Source: Mesaphorura yosii (taxonomy: Eukaryota > Arthropoda > Collembola > Poduromorpha > Tullbergiidae). Taken from it: a stretch of 64,000 nucleotides of DNA. Both the position numbers and the translations under genes were made by a program. Below are positions 10,601 through 23,200 of this stretch, one piece after another (the stretch's first letter is position 1; every line of letters starts with the position of its first letter). Under the pieces are notes generated by a model. The model saw only the letters and a program-made list of their open reading frames with translations. It searched no databases and was not told the origin of the DNA. The stretch is from the NCBI GenBank assembly GCA_009869945.1, contig WIXG01000346.1, forward strand, positions 16,901-80,900, in the 5' to 3' direction.

Positions 10601-11954
10601 GCTGATCAGTCACGCGGACGAAGCGCCAGGAATCAAGCCGGGTTCGAGGGTCGTAGAAATCTCGGGCGTCGTCGCCGCAACTCTGACGCAAGCACCACAC
10701 TTGGCCGAACTGGTCGTGAATGGCAATGGCAATGGCGGGCCTGTTCGAGACACGGTATCGATCAAAGTCGTACCGCCAACGAAGTCGGGAGATCCTCATC
10801 TGGGTTGTGAACACGTGCAATGTCCACCACAATTGCGTGGTGCTGGTGTGAATGGTCTGCCGGACGTGCACCACCACCACCAACAGCAGCAGCATCGCCT
10901 GTACCAGCCCCTAAACTACTACGCGCCCGCTCCTCTGGCACCAATCAAGTACTCATCCTCCTCCGAGGGGTATGGCACCGGGAGTTCGAGCAACTCCATT
11001 GAAGGCGTGGCCAGGGCAACCCAGACGCATGCGCACAATGGCAACGGTAACGGACACAGGATTAACGGCAACGGCAATGGTAATGGCAATGGAAACTGGG
11101 GCAGTCCAATCAGGCAACCTTCGCCACGTCTGCTGACTCCAACGCGAATGAGCATGCCAATGACAATGACGACCGGTGGCGGCCCGTCCCTTCCTTCCGT
11201 GTCCTCGACATCGATGTCCATGTCGTTTATGGCGCGACCAAACACAAATGTCAATCACGTCTCAAATGTGGAATATCCTCTCTACACGACGATCACCTCT
11301 GCATTGGCAGCACCCAGCCCGAATCTGAACGAGCAGCGCCTGCAGAGGCTGAAATCGACGTACGGCATGGCGGGTGCGGGCGGCAGTGCAGGTGGCGGTG
11401 TTCAGCGTGGTGGCCGTAACTCAGCATCACCTCCGAATTTGAATTCGATGCAAGCGGTGAGGCTCCGGCCAAAAACGGCGCTGAACGGAGAACGAGAACG
11501 AGCGAATCGGTCGAGTACGCTGCAGGAGGAGCTTATCAGGCTGATTAATCCTGACAGCGGAGTTGGAGACGGAGATGCGAGTGAGGAGGCACCGACGGTG
11601 AAGGCAGCGGTGACGAAGCGCGGAGAAGACAGCAGCAGCGGTCGGCCGAGACGCGTGCGGCCCGTCAGCTGTGGCGAATGGAATACGAGCGCGGGCGTCG
11701 TCACAAATTCAAATACAGACACAAACACTTCTTCATTGGTTAACGATACGCTTAACAATAATTACAATCACAGCCACGGCAACCGGGATTCCGGGCCGCA
11801 GCCATTGCCCCTGGCCTCCCGTGTCCTGGAGCTGGAGAAGCGACTGCAACTCGAACGACAATCGAAACTGAGCTTGATCAATCAACTGGAGGAACTTCGA
11901 CTGGAAAACGAACGCCTAAAAGCCGAGTCTAATTCGGATAAGAGTTTTAGTTAA
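7663..11954 (+). CDS. SIPA1L: SIPA1-like RapGAP with PDZ and C-terminal coiled coil
   Basis: Two exons, 7663-9324 and 9705-11954, joined in phase 0 (CAG|gtaaaa ... tgcag|TTG), give about 1,303 residues. The N-terminal 440 residues are low-complexity. A RapGAP domain spans roughly 465-690: LDTKGDSTG and EIMYHVSTLLPF lie before the splice site and KRHIGNDVVTIVYQEPG just after it; the Asn in HIGND (about residue 563) corresponds to the catalytic asparagine thumb that stimulates GTP hydrolysis by Rap. A PDZ-like segment follows (PGIKPGSRVVEISG, then VSIKVVPP). After a long Asn/Gly/Ser-rich region, the last 40 residues form a leucine-rich coiled coil, as in SPAR-type proteins. In animals these proteins turn off Rap1/Rap2 at cell junctions and synapses. 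The splice junction bisecting the GAP domain is strong evidence for one gene. Confidence 0.92.
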
Positions 11955-12687
11955 AGTTAATCAACTACTTAATTAAATTAAATTAATTGTTACAGTGTTA
12001 GCTTGTTAGTGTTGTTTTAGTTTTAGCAAGAGACTGAATACTGAAAGGGCTTCCAGAACAAGAAAAGAACCAGACAATAATCTTATCTTACTAGTAGCTT
12101 AATCTTGTAGCGTTTTAGCGCCAATAATTTTAGTATTGTTTTAGCAATTTCTTAAAACTGTTTACTACTGCATGCATGCTGTTTTGCTGTTACGAATTTG
12201 TTACGTTCGCTCGTTTTTAGATGTTTGTCAATAAACCGGACACAAACCGGCATGATTTTGCAGTCGGCGTTTTGCCAAATTCGATTCAAGTCAAATTCAT
12301 TCATTCGTTTGCTCACACTGTTGATTTTATTACTCGGGTCGCTGGCTGGTCGAATGCCAGACACCAGAATCAGATCACAGTTGGCGTTTGGCGCATCGCG
12401 TTGTAATTAATTTCGAAAGAACGAGAAAGCAGATGTTTCCTGACTCCGGCTTGCTTATTTTCGGATTTTTGCACTCTGCGCACTAAAATCGCTCCGTCGC
12501 ACCCACGCCTTGCATATTCAAGCAGCCATGAGATTGTTCTATCGTCCTGAGTCCTGATCAGCTTCATTTGATCATCGCCAGTCGGTCAGTCAGTCAGTCC
12601 TGAGCTTCTGCTTCACTTCTGCCTTCCTCTTCGTTCTTCACTTCAAATACCGAGAAAAACTTCGATTTCGATTTTGGACGAGACAAG
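11955..12687. other. 3' UTR of SIPA1L-like gene and promoter side of the LIM gene
   Basis: Contains the likely poly(A) signal at 12230-12235. A GTCA/CAGT tandem run at about 12580-12600 precedes the LIM gene. No additional gene is supported. Confidence 0.4.
12230..12235 (+). terminator. Putative poly(A) signal AATAAA of the SIPA1L-like gene
   Basis: Canonical hexamer about 275 bp after the stop codon at 11954, the first clear one on this strand. Function is inferred from position. Confidence 0.5.
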
Positions 12688-13060
12688 ATGCCCAACTGTC
12701 CAAAGTGTAACAAGCCGGTCTATCACGGTAAGTCCATCATGACGGAGTCGATCATTTAAATCTCGTACCTGCTGGTTTCATGGTTTTGGTCAGCGGAGAA
12801 AAAGACGAGCATGGGGATGGACTGGCACGGGACCTGTCTGAAGTGCAGTAAATGCAACAAGACCCTCCAGCCAGGTGGACACGCAGTGCACGAGAACCAG
12901 CCGTACTGTCACAAACCGTGCTACGCCCAAGTTTTTGGGCCCACACGTAAGTAAATCGATTTAACTCTTCAGTACGTTGTGTGTCAGTGGTGGTAACTGG
13001 GCGGTGTAACTCATTGACTTCTTTGCTTGCTTGTTGTTCTTAACCGCAGTTGTAACGTGA
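12688..13060 (+). CDS. CRIP1: Cysteine-rich LIM protein, CRIP1 type
   Basis: Three small exons, 12688-12727, 12794-12946 and 13050-13060, close in phase to a 67-residue protein. The first exon reads [13 protein letters not shown], and the rest supplies the LIM ligands: CPKC, then H-G-T-C, CxKC, and C-H-K-P-C, ending in YAQVFGPT. This matches CRIP1 almost residue by residue over the single LIM zinc-binding domain. It is slightly shorter than the vertebrate protein because the last exon adds only LVT in place of the Gly-rich tail. CRIP proteins are small zinc proteins thought to act as adaptors; role in this organism unknown. The last exon is tiny and is the least certain boundary. Confidence 0.85.
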
Positions 13061-13390
13061 GGGGCAATCTTCCAGAAGATTCGTCAATTTGGCCGTTTCA
13101 CTCCACCTGAATCCAAATTCGATTCATGATTCGAATTACGTTTTGAATCGTAGGAAATTGCTAAATAAACGAGTCCTGACCAATAAATGATAATTACAGG
13201 TTCAATTATTGTCTGCAGAGAATCCGTGTGAACAATTTATTGCACGAACGAACAGAAAATGATAGTAATGACAAGAAAACAATTGGGAAAACTAAACATA
13301 AATCACAAAAAGTTACAATGGGATCAGAATATGTCGCCAGATCATGTGGGCGTTGCTTTCGTCCACGCCCACTCGACTTTCTCCTCACTT

Positions 13391-15441
13391 TCAGTTCTGT
13401 GTGAGCGCACTGGGGCCCGATTCCAGTCCCGTCTCTTTCAATTTCTCAAGAATCTTGAGGGAGGCCTCATTCCGAGCTTCTGTTAAAGTAGCGCCCAAAC
13501 CGTGCGCTACGTGCGGCGGATCCGTTGAGAGGCTGAGTACGCTGAGGTACTCGTCGTTCTGCAACAGAAATGGAACTGATTACTTTTCTTATTATTTAAT
13601 GTTTTGTAACGCTAAAAGTGAATGGCGAATGAATGTAAAAAAAACAAAAAGTCGTCCCTCACCTTTGGAAAGTCTGCAAAACTCAGTCGAAATCCAATCA
13701 AATCAGCTAAATAGGAGAGTTTATCAGTGTGCTCGTGGTCGTTTGGCTTGTTGAGCACAATCAGACCGGGTTTCAGCTGATGGCCAGTGACGAGAGAAGC
13801 AGCTGCTGTTGTTTGATGTGTAGGAGCAGGCGTGACGAATGGAGCTGGTGTCGCAGTTGAATTGGAGCTCGAATTGGAAGCCGTCTTGGGCATGGCTCCT
13901 TGCTGTTGAGGCTGGCCCGGATGGTGTAGGCCGCACAGCTGCTGTTGGTTCAAAGCTTGAACCAAGTTGGCGGCCGCCGAACTCTTGGCATCCTGCTTCC
14001 TGAACGCTTTTCCCACGGCCACGTAGCCTCCGGCGGCGCCAACTCTCGCCTGCACCACATAAACTTTCTTCTTGCTCAGCCCAGACACAGCCACAGCACC
14101 ACCACCGCCACGTCCTCCGACGGCAACAGCTACCGGATCCTCCTCCCAGCAGTCGTACTTGGGTTCTCCGAGCCCCGAATGCAGCGCAAACTCCGACAGC
14201 TTGTTGATTGGCGAGTCGGAGCCAGTCGTCGCCGCCCCACCGTCCTCCCTGATTATCTTCAGTCTGGGTTTTGGCTTCCTGTTGGCGCTCGGCCTTCCTC
14301 GACCCGCAACTGCTGCTCCTGCGCCATCAAGCTGTCCATCGACGGCGTCAGTTTGGCTGTGCCCCGCCCCAGCACCGGCCGCCGCCAATTCCGGAATCTG
14401 CTGCACCATTTCCTTGCTCGCCTCCGTCTTCGCCAACTGCTTGGTGCAGCCTTCGCCTTCGGTACTCAGCACGTCGTCCACCACGCATCGCATTCGGAAC
14501 ATTTTCGAATGCGCGGGACCACGTTCTTCGACCAGAGTGTACGACAATTTCTTCCTGTTCCGGGTGCAAAACTCGTTTAGAAGTGAGATCGGATTCTTTT
14601 CTACATGCACAGGCGGCACAGTGACTGTATTCGATGGTGCTATTGGAAGAGCGGCTGTTGCCACAGTTGTAACTACGCCAGCACCAGAATTCATTGCCAC
14701 TGTCATCGGCATCGGTGGTTCGTCCCCTCTTGCTCTTATGCCTGAGCCCCTTGGAAGCCTTGGTTTTCTCTCCGGCCCCGCTCCACGTCCGCCTCGAGCC
14801 GAAGCTCCTGGACTTCTGTACGCCAACTTCGGTGGTGGAAATGGCAAGGTAGTTATCTCGAGCAGAGCCTCAGCCGCTGCCACTGTCGCCCTCTTGATAC
14901 TTGGCCCCTTGGCAGTAGCAGAGCCGCCGTCGCCAATGCTGCACTGCACTGTGAACGTCGGGCAGTGTGGCGGGCCTTCAGTCTGGATCAGCTTGAACTC
15001 TGGGTTCAGTTTGTGGAACTTGGCCAGTTCGACGACAAGTGTTGTGGCTGTTTTGGGGTTGTACTCGAGATGTTGGGCTGGCCATGGTGCGACTGGGGCC
15101 GATGTAGCAGGAACCGAAGCAGACTGCATTTGAGTGACTGGCGGCGCTGTTGTTGGCTGAACTGGATTTCTGATAGGTGGGGGCTGCAGTTGGCGAGCAG
15201 GGTCGCCATTTGTTCCAGGATAAGAAATTCGATCCCCTCTCTTGAAAATTCGCACGGGAGCTGGTGCTGGCATGACGGGGCTAGGAACGTGGTTCTGATA
15301 AAGAGAAGTTGTCTGCGAGTGTGTGTGATTGTGATTGGCAGTGGCCAAGCCTGTGGCAGCGGAAGTTGGCGGCGAAGGAATCATGGCGATGGCACCGATG
15401 CACTTATCACGACCGAAATCAAATGAAGTATCCAACACCAA
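13391..15441 (-). CDS. stau: Staufen-like double-stranded RNA-binding protein
   Basis: Two exons on the minus strand, 13663-15441 and 13391-13558, joined in phase 0 exactly at the DFPK motif, giving about 648 residues. Four dsRNA-binding domains are visible: one near residues 140-205 (VELAKFHKLNPEFKLI, GPPHCPTFTV), one near 285-350 (ISLLNEFCTRNRKKLSY, ERGPAHSKMF), a third near 410-495 (KVYVVQARV), and a C-terminal one spanning the splice (LADLIGFRLSFADFPK then LSVLSLSTDPPHVAHGLG). The FPK plus LSLST-x-PP pattern is typical of the last Staufen domain. Linkers are Pro/Ala/Gly-rich. Staufen proteins bind structured mRNAs for localisation and decay. A PACT/Loquacious-type identity is the alternative, less favoured because of the C-terminal domain. 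Confidence 0.8.
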
Positions 15442-15796
15442 ATTTCACGAATTCTTACAGAAAAGAAATCACATGTGAGTTCAAATCGCATCGATCGACT
15501 TTCGTAAAGAAGCATGAGAAAAATTCAAGCACAGCTCGCGCGAACCAAAACACTTGCTTATAAGCGTGTGCCGAGCTGATATACTGGATCGATTAACTTC
15601 TACCGTGAATTCGACAACTAACTCTGCTTCATAATAACTATTCAGATAAGGTAAGTTTAAATCCTCGTTGTTTGTCGGTTCAATGACCAGATTTAAGTAT
15701 TAATTAACTGATCTTTGGCTTCTTAGGCCCCGTTTTGCTACAGCGGCAGCGAATAAAAGAGTAAAACCGACCATTACTCCATTGCTTGGCGTGACA
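15442..15796. other. Divergent promoter region of Staufen-like gene and PRORP
   Basis: About 350 bp between genes transcribed in opposite directions; it must hold both 5' ends. No further gene seen. Confidence 0.4.
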
Positions 15797-17428
15797 ATGC
15801 GAAGATTTTTGCTGCAGGCACCAAGGAACGCGCAAAGACTCCTCCAGCAACAGCACCCATTGCAGGTCAAGGCTAGGATCTCCACACTGACCCGAGTATG
15901 TGCCACTGCGCCCGGTCTCGGAACTAAGCTTCCGCTTCGCAACAATCAGCAAGGTCAAGGCAAGCTCCAGCCCCAAACTCACGACAGGAAGCAAACTCCG
16001 GGTCGTCAGCACCTGATCAACCTAATCACAGCGTTCACTGCCAATCCAGACCTGCTGCAGTCCCACTCTTGGGCAGAAACCCTCGCACATTGCAAGCAAC
16101 TCGACTTCTCGTTCAATGACGCCAATTTCGGTGGCCTCATCATGCAGCTGTGCCTCCGCGACCAGAATTTGACTGTCGGGTCGCATTACTTCGCTCAGAA
16201 TCCAAACCCGAACCTGACTGTACTGTCTTCGTATTTGCTCCTCCTAACTCGAGCTGAAACCGCACAACCTGCAAACGTTGACGTGGACCTCATAACACGG
16301 CTCTACAAGGATGTTCTGGCAAAGAACAAGGGCGTCTGGGACCTCGTCACCGCCGAGCGCGTGATTCCAGCCATTTGCAAGACCCCGGCGTGGAGAGACA
16401 GTCTCGGCATTCTGGAGGCGGTCAAGGTGGGCGGGTCGTCGGCTGGGATAGGGACGTACGACGCAGTCATCGCTGCAGCCTTCGACAATGGAGACAGTGC
16501 GCTAGGCTGGAGTCTCCTTGAACAGTTTGGACCGGCCAAACCCTCCGATGCAGCTCTGGTCGCTTGTTTGCGTACTGCAGAAGCTGGAAAGGAAGGCGAG
16601 CTGGAGCGCCTCTTCGACTACATGGACTACTACGAGATTTACCCCACGCAAAAGCTCGTCTACGCCCTTCAACAACAGCAGCATCTGCCCACCGCCAGCG
16701 CCAACATGCACGCACAAGAAACGAGCATCGCGCAGGGCGCCTGCGCCCGCTGCAAGACGAAGCTCGAACCCAACCTGCTGTCCAGGCAAGATTTCGACTC
16801 CCTCGCGCACGAATTTCTGAACCGCGTTCTGGAGACGACGGACGTCTTCATGAACACGACGCCCGAAGAGCTGGCTCGATACAAGCAGTTTATGGCGGGC
16901 CGGACATTCGACGTCGTCGTCGACGGGCTGAATGTGGCGTACTTCGGCCAGGGAGGTAAGCCGAGCGTCCGGCTCCTCCAGCAGACGGTTGACGGGTTCA
17001 CGAGCGGCGGGAGTCGAGTGCTCGTGATTGGGCGGAAGCACATGCGGCGATGGCCGGGCTTCCAGCAAGTCTTCGACCGGGACCGCGGCCTGGCGCAGGT
17101 TTACTTGATCAACGACCAGTCGGAGGACGATCCCTTCCTGATTTACGCCGCGCTCAAGTCCGGACCCGCCTGCCGCTTCGTGTCCAACGACCAGCTGCGC
17201 AATCACACATTCAGACTGAAGGACAGGGTCTTGGTTCGTCTCTTCAAGCGATGGAGGCTCTCCAGACAACTCTACCTCGACGAACGAAAGCGCGTCTGCC
17301 GGTTCGTTAATGTGTTGCCCGTTCCTCAGAAGCTGGAGTCCGGGATTTGGCACGTGCCCTTCAGCGAAGAGAGACTCAAGTCCTGCTACGAAGTTCCGGA
17401 CAAGTGGATTTGCTTTAAACCTAAATAG
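15797..17428 (+). CDS. PRORP: Protein-only RNase P, mitochondrial (PRORP/MRPP3)
   Basis: A 543-residue single-exon protein. The start at 15797 (MRRFLLQAPRN) gives an Arg/Gln-rich, acid-free N-terminus expected for a mitochondrial targeting peptide. A pentatricopeptide-like helical region precedes the CARC zinc pair, and the NYN metallonuclease domain carries the catalytic aspartates in VVVDGLNVAYF, in SEDDPFLIYAAL and in FVSNDQLRNH. The C-terminal zinc partners are in GIWHVP and the final WICF. In animals this subunit cleaves 5' leaders from mitochondrial tRNA precursors together with a methyltransferase and a dehydrogenase. All catalytic residues I can recognise are present, so it should be active. 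Confidence 0.93.
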   Translation: MRRFLLQAPRNAQRLLQQQHPLQVKARISTLTRVCATAPGLGTKLPLRNNQQGQGKLQPQTHDRKQTPGRQHLINLITAFTANPDLLQSHSWAETLAHCKQLDFSFNDANFGGLIMQLCLRDQNLTVGSHYFAQNPNPNLTVLSSYLLLLTRAETAQPANVDVDLITRLYKDVLAKNKGVWDLVTAERVIPAICKTPAWRDSLGILEAVKVGGSSAGIGTYDAVIAAAFDNGDSALGWSLLEQFGPAKPSDAALVACLRTAEAGKEGELERLFDYMDYYEIYPTQKLVYALQQQQHLPTASANMHAQETSIAQGACARCKTKLEPNLLSRQDFDSLAHEFLNRVLETTDVFMNTTPEELARYKQFMAGRTFDVVVDGLNVAYFGQGGKPSVRLLQQTVDGFTSGGSRVLVIGRKHMRRWPGFQQVFDRDRGLAQVYLINDQSEDDPFLIYAALKSGPACRFVSNDQLRNHTFRLKDRVLVRLFKRWRLSRQLYLDERKRVCRFVNVLPVPQKLESGIWHVPFSEERLKSCYEVPDKWICFKPK

Positions 17429-17721
17429 ATTAATGTAATGACTGGTTTAATAAATTGCATTTTGGCAAGGATTACGTTTGCGATTGAGATTGAAATTCGT
17501 GAGACATGTGAAGGCAACGTGCGATTGCCGAAAGAGAAACGCAAGGATTTTTCACTTACGAATATTGAACATGTGCTCAAACTCATTTGCAGAATAAATT
17601 CGTATGGAAGTAAGGAAGAGGACTTCACACTCTTAGATGTAATTATTTAACCAAATATTTCAATTAAAGTGCTAGATTCCTGGTGCTGAACTCTACCTAG
17701 AAGACGGTATAAACTTCCAAG

Positions 17722-19672
17722 ATGGTTCGGAGCAGCTACAAAGCCAAGGGTAAGTGAGTTAGAAGCGGATCTCTAATTAACCAGTTATTATGTCAATAAG
17801 TTCGTCATGCATGTTAATGTCCTACTGCTGATAGGACAGACAGCAGCTACTTTAACTTTAACTGCTGAATTTACTGATTTTTCATATCATTTTCCACGCA
17901 TTAATTTGGCATTTCAGTAGTAGTTATAAGACCAAGGCCATAAGTACGGCATGTAATGTCGGTGTCGATGATAGTAGAAATTAGAATTCCGTTGACCAAG
18001 TTTCATTGAATTTTAACTTGCAGATCCGACCTTGTTGGCCCTTCCCTCGCCCCAGCGCTCGATGCTCGCCATCGGAGAACTGATCCAAGAACTGCTGCAC
18101 GGTACAAACAAGGATGAGCCGCTGGCGAAGCGCAAAACCCGTATCTCCGCCAAGTACGGACTCGAGTCATCACCCCGTTTGACGGACATCATCGCCGCCG
18201 TGCCAATCGAGCATCGAAAGTTCCTGCTACCCAAGTTGAAGGCGAAACCCGTGCGTACCGCGAGTGGGATCGCAATCGTGGCGGTCATGTGCAAGCCACA
18301 TCGCTGTCCGCACATCAGCATGACGGGCAATATCTGCATTTACTGTCCAGGCGGTCCAGACTCGGACTTTGAGTACTCCACGCAGTCATACACGGGCTAC
18401 GAGCCAACGAGCATGCGTGCCATCCGCGCCCGCTACAATCCGTACCTGCAGACACGCCACCGAGTCGATCAGCTCAAGCAGCTGGGCCACAACGTGGACA
18501 AGGTCGAGTTTATCATCATGGGCGGGACGTTCATGAGCCTCCCCGAAGACTACCGCGACTACTTCATTCGCAACCTGCACGACGCGCTGTCGGGCCACAC
18601 GAGCGCCAACGTCGATGAGGCGGTCTACTACTCCGAGCGCTCCGTGACAAAGTGCATCGGCATCACGATCGAGACGAGGCCCGACTATTGCCTCAAGCGA
18701 CACCTCTCCGACATGCTCCTGTACGGCTGCACGAGGCTCGAGATCGGAGTGCAATCCGTCTACGAAGACATCGCTCGCGACACGAACCGCGGCCATACAG
18801 TGCGCGCAGTCTGCGAGAGTTTCCAGCTCGCGAAGGACTGCGGGTTCAAAGTCGTCACGCACATGATGCCCGATCTGCCGGGGGTGGGCTGGGAACGCGA
18901 CGTGGAGCAGTTTGACGAACTTTTCGAGAACCCCAACTTCAGGCCAGACGGAATGAAGCTCTACCCGACACTCGTCATTCGAGGCACGGGGCTCTACGAA
19001 CTTTGGAAGACGGGGCGCTACAAGTCATACCCTCCTTCGGCGTTGGTCGACCTTGTGAGCCACATCCTCTCACTCGTCCCGCCGTGGACTCGCGTGTACC
19101 GCGTGCAGCGTGATATTCCGATGCCACTCGTGAGCAGTGGCGTGGAACACGGCAACCTGAGAGAGCTCGCGCTCAGTCGCATGAAGGACCTCGGCCTTGA
19201 GTGCAGGGACATCCGTACGAGAGAAGTGGGCATCCAGGAGATTCACAATCGAATCCGGCCGTATGATGTGGAGCTGATTCGCCGGGATTACTACGCGAAC
19301 GGAGGCTGGGAGACGTTCCTCTCGTACGAAGATCCGCAGCAGGACATCCTCATCGGACTCCTTCGCCTCCGGCGTTGCTCGCCGCAGACTTTTCGCCCTG
19401 AACTCAAATTCCCTGTGGGCGCGGGCGGAGGGACAAGCATCGTTCGTGAACTCCACGTTTATGGGTCCGCCGTGCAGGTCTCGCGCAAGAACCCGCAGCT
19501 TTTCCAGCACCAAGGCTTCGGGACCCTGCTCATGGAGGAGGCGGAGCGCATCGCACGAATGGAGCATCGCAGTGGGAAAATCAGCGTGATTAGCGGAGTC
19601 GGCACGAGGAATTACTACAGGAAGCTCGGCTATGAGCTGGACGGTGTCTACATGAGCAAGAACCTTAACTAA
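17722..19672 (+). CDS. ELP3: Elongator acetyltransferase subunit ELP3
   Basis: Two exons, 17722-17749 and 18024-19672, phase 1 at the junction, give 558 residues. The first exon is only MVRSSYKAK plus one base. The radical-SAM iron-sulphur cluster ligands lie in C-KPHR-C ... NI-C-IY-C at about residues 97-117, followed by the highly conserved [16 protein letters not shown]. The C-terminal GNAT-type acetyltransferase part ends in [16 protein letters not shown]. The protein is almost colinear with vertebrate ELP3. It modifies wobble uridines of tRNAs (cm5U formation) as the catalytic Elongator subunit. No sign of decay. It starts 293 bp after the PRORP stop on the same strand. Confidence 0.96.
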
Positions 19673-20266
19673 TTCATATACTAATTATGTTAGTTACGCA
19701 ATAATTAATTTATTTATGCATGCGCGATTTTTGTTGAATAAAAAAGTCTTTTGCGTTTTGCAGTGGAAAGCGTTTTGCAGCGAGGCGCGAATTGTTTGCT
19801 TTGAAATGAAGTTCTGACTTTCTGGGATGGAGATTCGTAATTCTATTATCAAAGTGAAACGCTGCTTGCGTTGCCTACTCATGTAATTTGTGGAGTAAGG
19901 GGCCAGTAAAGTAGAAGGATGTGACGATCTCAATAACTATTAGTTCCTATTTCTATTAGTCCTAGTTTTTTATTAGTGAAAGACGAAAGAGCTCTCAAAA
20001 TGTTGCTGATTGTGATTTGACGATTTGGCAAAAACTTTTCCATTGATCGAGACTTCTGACAGTCCGGAGCTTAAATTAAGTAAGTTAATCAACACGATGG
20101 GCAACCTATCGAATCGAATCACTGATCCATCCGTCTTAAGTTAACAAGTTCCACTTTCCTGTTATTCCGTACTTTGTTTATACATTTTTACTGATTATAC
20201 TTAATTTATAGGCTCCAACACCCAAATCACATCATTTTTGGGGACTTTTGGACTGAACTATCAACT
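19673..20266. other. Spacer between ELP3 and ATRX
   Basis: About 590 bp, AT-rich, with AATAAA at about 19737 for ELP3. A TTATAG sequence near 20207-20212 could be a 3' splice site of a non-coding first exon of the downstream gene; this is not established. No other gene seen. Confidence 0.35.
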
Positions 20267-23200
20267 ATGAGGTTAAAGTTTGATGCTTGCGCATCGTCGT
20301 CCCACGGCGCCTCCCTATCCTTCGTCACGTCAACCGTGCTGCCTTCGCTCGCCGACGCAAAACGCGAAGTGAAGCGGCTTGCGACTAGCCTGAAGGTTCT
20401 TTATGATCTGATTGAGGAACGGGAGCGAGCGAAGTACGAAGACGGAAATGAGGACGACCCCGGACATGATCAACGACTGACTGAGAAGGCGATAAGGGGT
20501 TTGAAACAGGTGGTCAGTAATTTCACTGAGGAAATCAATGTGGTTGACGGCCGACTCCGCCAAGAGGCGTATCCCGTCTTTCCGACGCTCTTTCAGCCCC
20601 TACTGCCTTCCATACCAGTGTTGATTAACGAGGAAGAGGAAGAAGAACAAACTGATCGAGTGGTGAACAATCAAAATGGCATTAGAATCGCTGACAGTAT
20701 TTTGGAAGCTGAGGACGGAGACGAAGAGCTTGGAACCACCAGTGCCAGTACATCAAATCCTCATCCGCCGTTGACACAATCAAAGTCAAAGCCGGAATTA
20801 ATTGTAGTGTCATCAAAGAAAGCAGCACTTCATTCAGTGCATCGTAAGCGAAGTGAAATTATATCCGCTTCCGGATCCGCACAACCATCAGCAGCAACCG
20901 CAACACTGCCTGAAGCAGAAACACCTTCACATGTGCCTTCGGCTTCGTCTTCGCGTGCAGCTACAGCAAATGCCAGTGCTACGCCTACGCCCGTCTTCCT
21001 GACTCCGATACGAATTTCAACAAGTGAGACCAGCGACGGCGATAGCAATGACGGAGACGAAGTGGTAAATTTAATAACGAATTTCAGCTCGGACTCGGAT
21101 GATGGCCTGGAATGTCTAAATGCCCCTCTTCCGATCGAGATTGATGTGCAAAAATTCTTTGAGCAGGGGGAGGACCAAAAGGAGCTGGAGGAGAGACTGA
21201 CGGAGAATAAGACTGGAAGAGCTGCAGTTGCATCGACATCGGAGCCTACGACAAGATCGGCATCAATGGAATTAGCAGCAGCGGTGGAACCTCAACCAAC
21301 AACGTCCAAAAGCCTGCCAATGCCGGTTTCGATTCGATCAGAGCCTCAACCTGTTGTCTTTGGAGCAGCACAAACTGCTACTTCAACGACTCCAGCAGCT
21401 CCAATGCCTGAACCTCTGCAGGCGGTGCCAAATGACCCGTTGAAGGACCCGAAACTGTCCCCCAATGACGCCTACGTCCGCATTAAAAAATTATCCAAGG
21501 CCATCGAAAACCAACTGGAAGATTCCGGAGGCGGACTCTGGCGAGGTCGACTGACTGTATCCGACTGCGATGAGACCGAAGGACAGTCGCAGTCACTGCT
21601 CCAACCTCCGCTTGAGGACGAGGACGAAGAAGCGAGAGACTTGCGACTTCTCCGGGCAGCCATCCATAGCCTCAAGTATGATAGCAAAATTAAAGAAAAA
21701 ACGAACAATGAGGCGAGGCCCCGAGCGATGAGACGAGGAGCAGGTGTTCGCCGTCGAAGGAGACCGGGCATTAACGCACTTGAAGAGGATGAAAGCGATT
21801 TGGCCGAATCAGGTGAGCTTGACCAGGAAATCAAAATTCGGCAATTCGATGTTTGAATTTTTAATTAATTTTCCTTATTGACGACGATTTTGTGTAGAAG
21901 AAGGCAGTGAAGAATTTGCACTCATCCGTCAGCTTCCGAATGTAACTGCAGTTGCGAGTGTAGACGGACTTTCAAGTGCTCAGGCTCAAGCCTCAACCAA
22001 TCATGAAAATGAGGAAGACATGGACGTCGACGGAAGTCAGGGAAGCGTTCTCGACCTTCGTCCGTCGACCAACGCCAGCGAGTGCGAGACGAGCGACTCA
22101 GAAGAAGAGGCTAGAAGGAAGCTTTTGGGACTCGACAAATCAACTACTGCCGCTGAGAACGAGAACAAATCGTCTGAGGATGAAGATAAGCCCAGCGCCA
22201 ATAGCAATGCCGATGGCAACGCGTCGACGTCAACATCGACTGCCAAGAAACGCCCGCACGTGCGAGCTCTACCACTTCCAGCACTGGCTCGTTTAAGCGT
22301 TTTGAGTTCAAGCTCGGAGGAGGAGGATGAGCCCAGCACAAGTTTAAGGCGATACCCCAAAAGAAAGCCGACAGTGCCCGCGCCCGTTTCTACTTCTACT
22401 TCAGCTTTTAGTTCTTCAACTTCGAATCCCGTCTCATCTGATCCTACGCCATCTCAGCCTCAGCACACGACAAGACCTCACCTGCGAGTGAAGGTCATCA
22501 ACACGGACGACTCCAGTTCTGACGATGACGGCTCGGGCCCCTCCTCCAGAATCGTGCCTCCAACTTCAGCCAGACGCCAACGTTACATCTCTAGCGCGGA
22601 CTCGAGCATCGACACCGCTTCGTTAGACGGTGAAGACTCGTCAATCAGCGACGGGAGCTCCGACATCGAATGGATCACTCTGGGGCACGAATTCCCCAAG
22701 CCGATTGTGATGACTCCGCAAATCAAGCGTGAGATCCGTGACCTGGACGATGACGATGATGAGGACGTGGTCGAAGTCGCCGTGCCCACACGCCTACGCT
22801 CCTCCAAGAACTCTGCCGCTGCAATCGCGGGGCCAAGCAAGTCTACGTCAGTGATTGACTTAAGTCTCAGCCCCGTTAAGCCTGCTGCCGTTGCAGTGAC
22901 GACATTGGTGCCAAAAAGCCGCGAACCAAAATCGAAAGGCCGACGTGACATTCTGCCTATCATCCCCGACGAAGAGCTGCGGTTGGAGACAAGGCGTGCC
23001 GGGCAGGAAGAGGAGGCTCGCAAGAAGCGGAAAGAAGAGCGTGACCGGCTCATACTCGCAATGCCTCCGGTGCCCGGTTTTGTCCTGGATCCACAGCCCG
23101 AGACTGCTGTCGAAGTCGCGAACGGAATCGCCAAGTATCTGAAGCCGCACCAGAAGGAGGGGATCAAATTCATGTGGGACGCCTGCTTCGAGAGCCAAGC

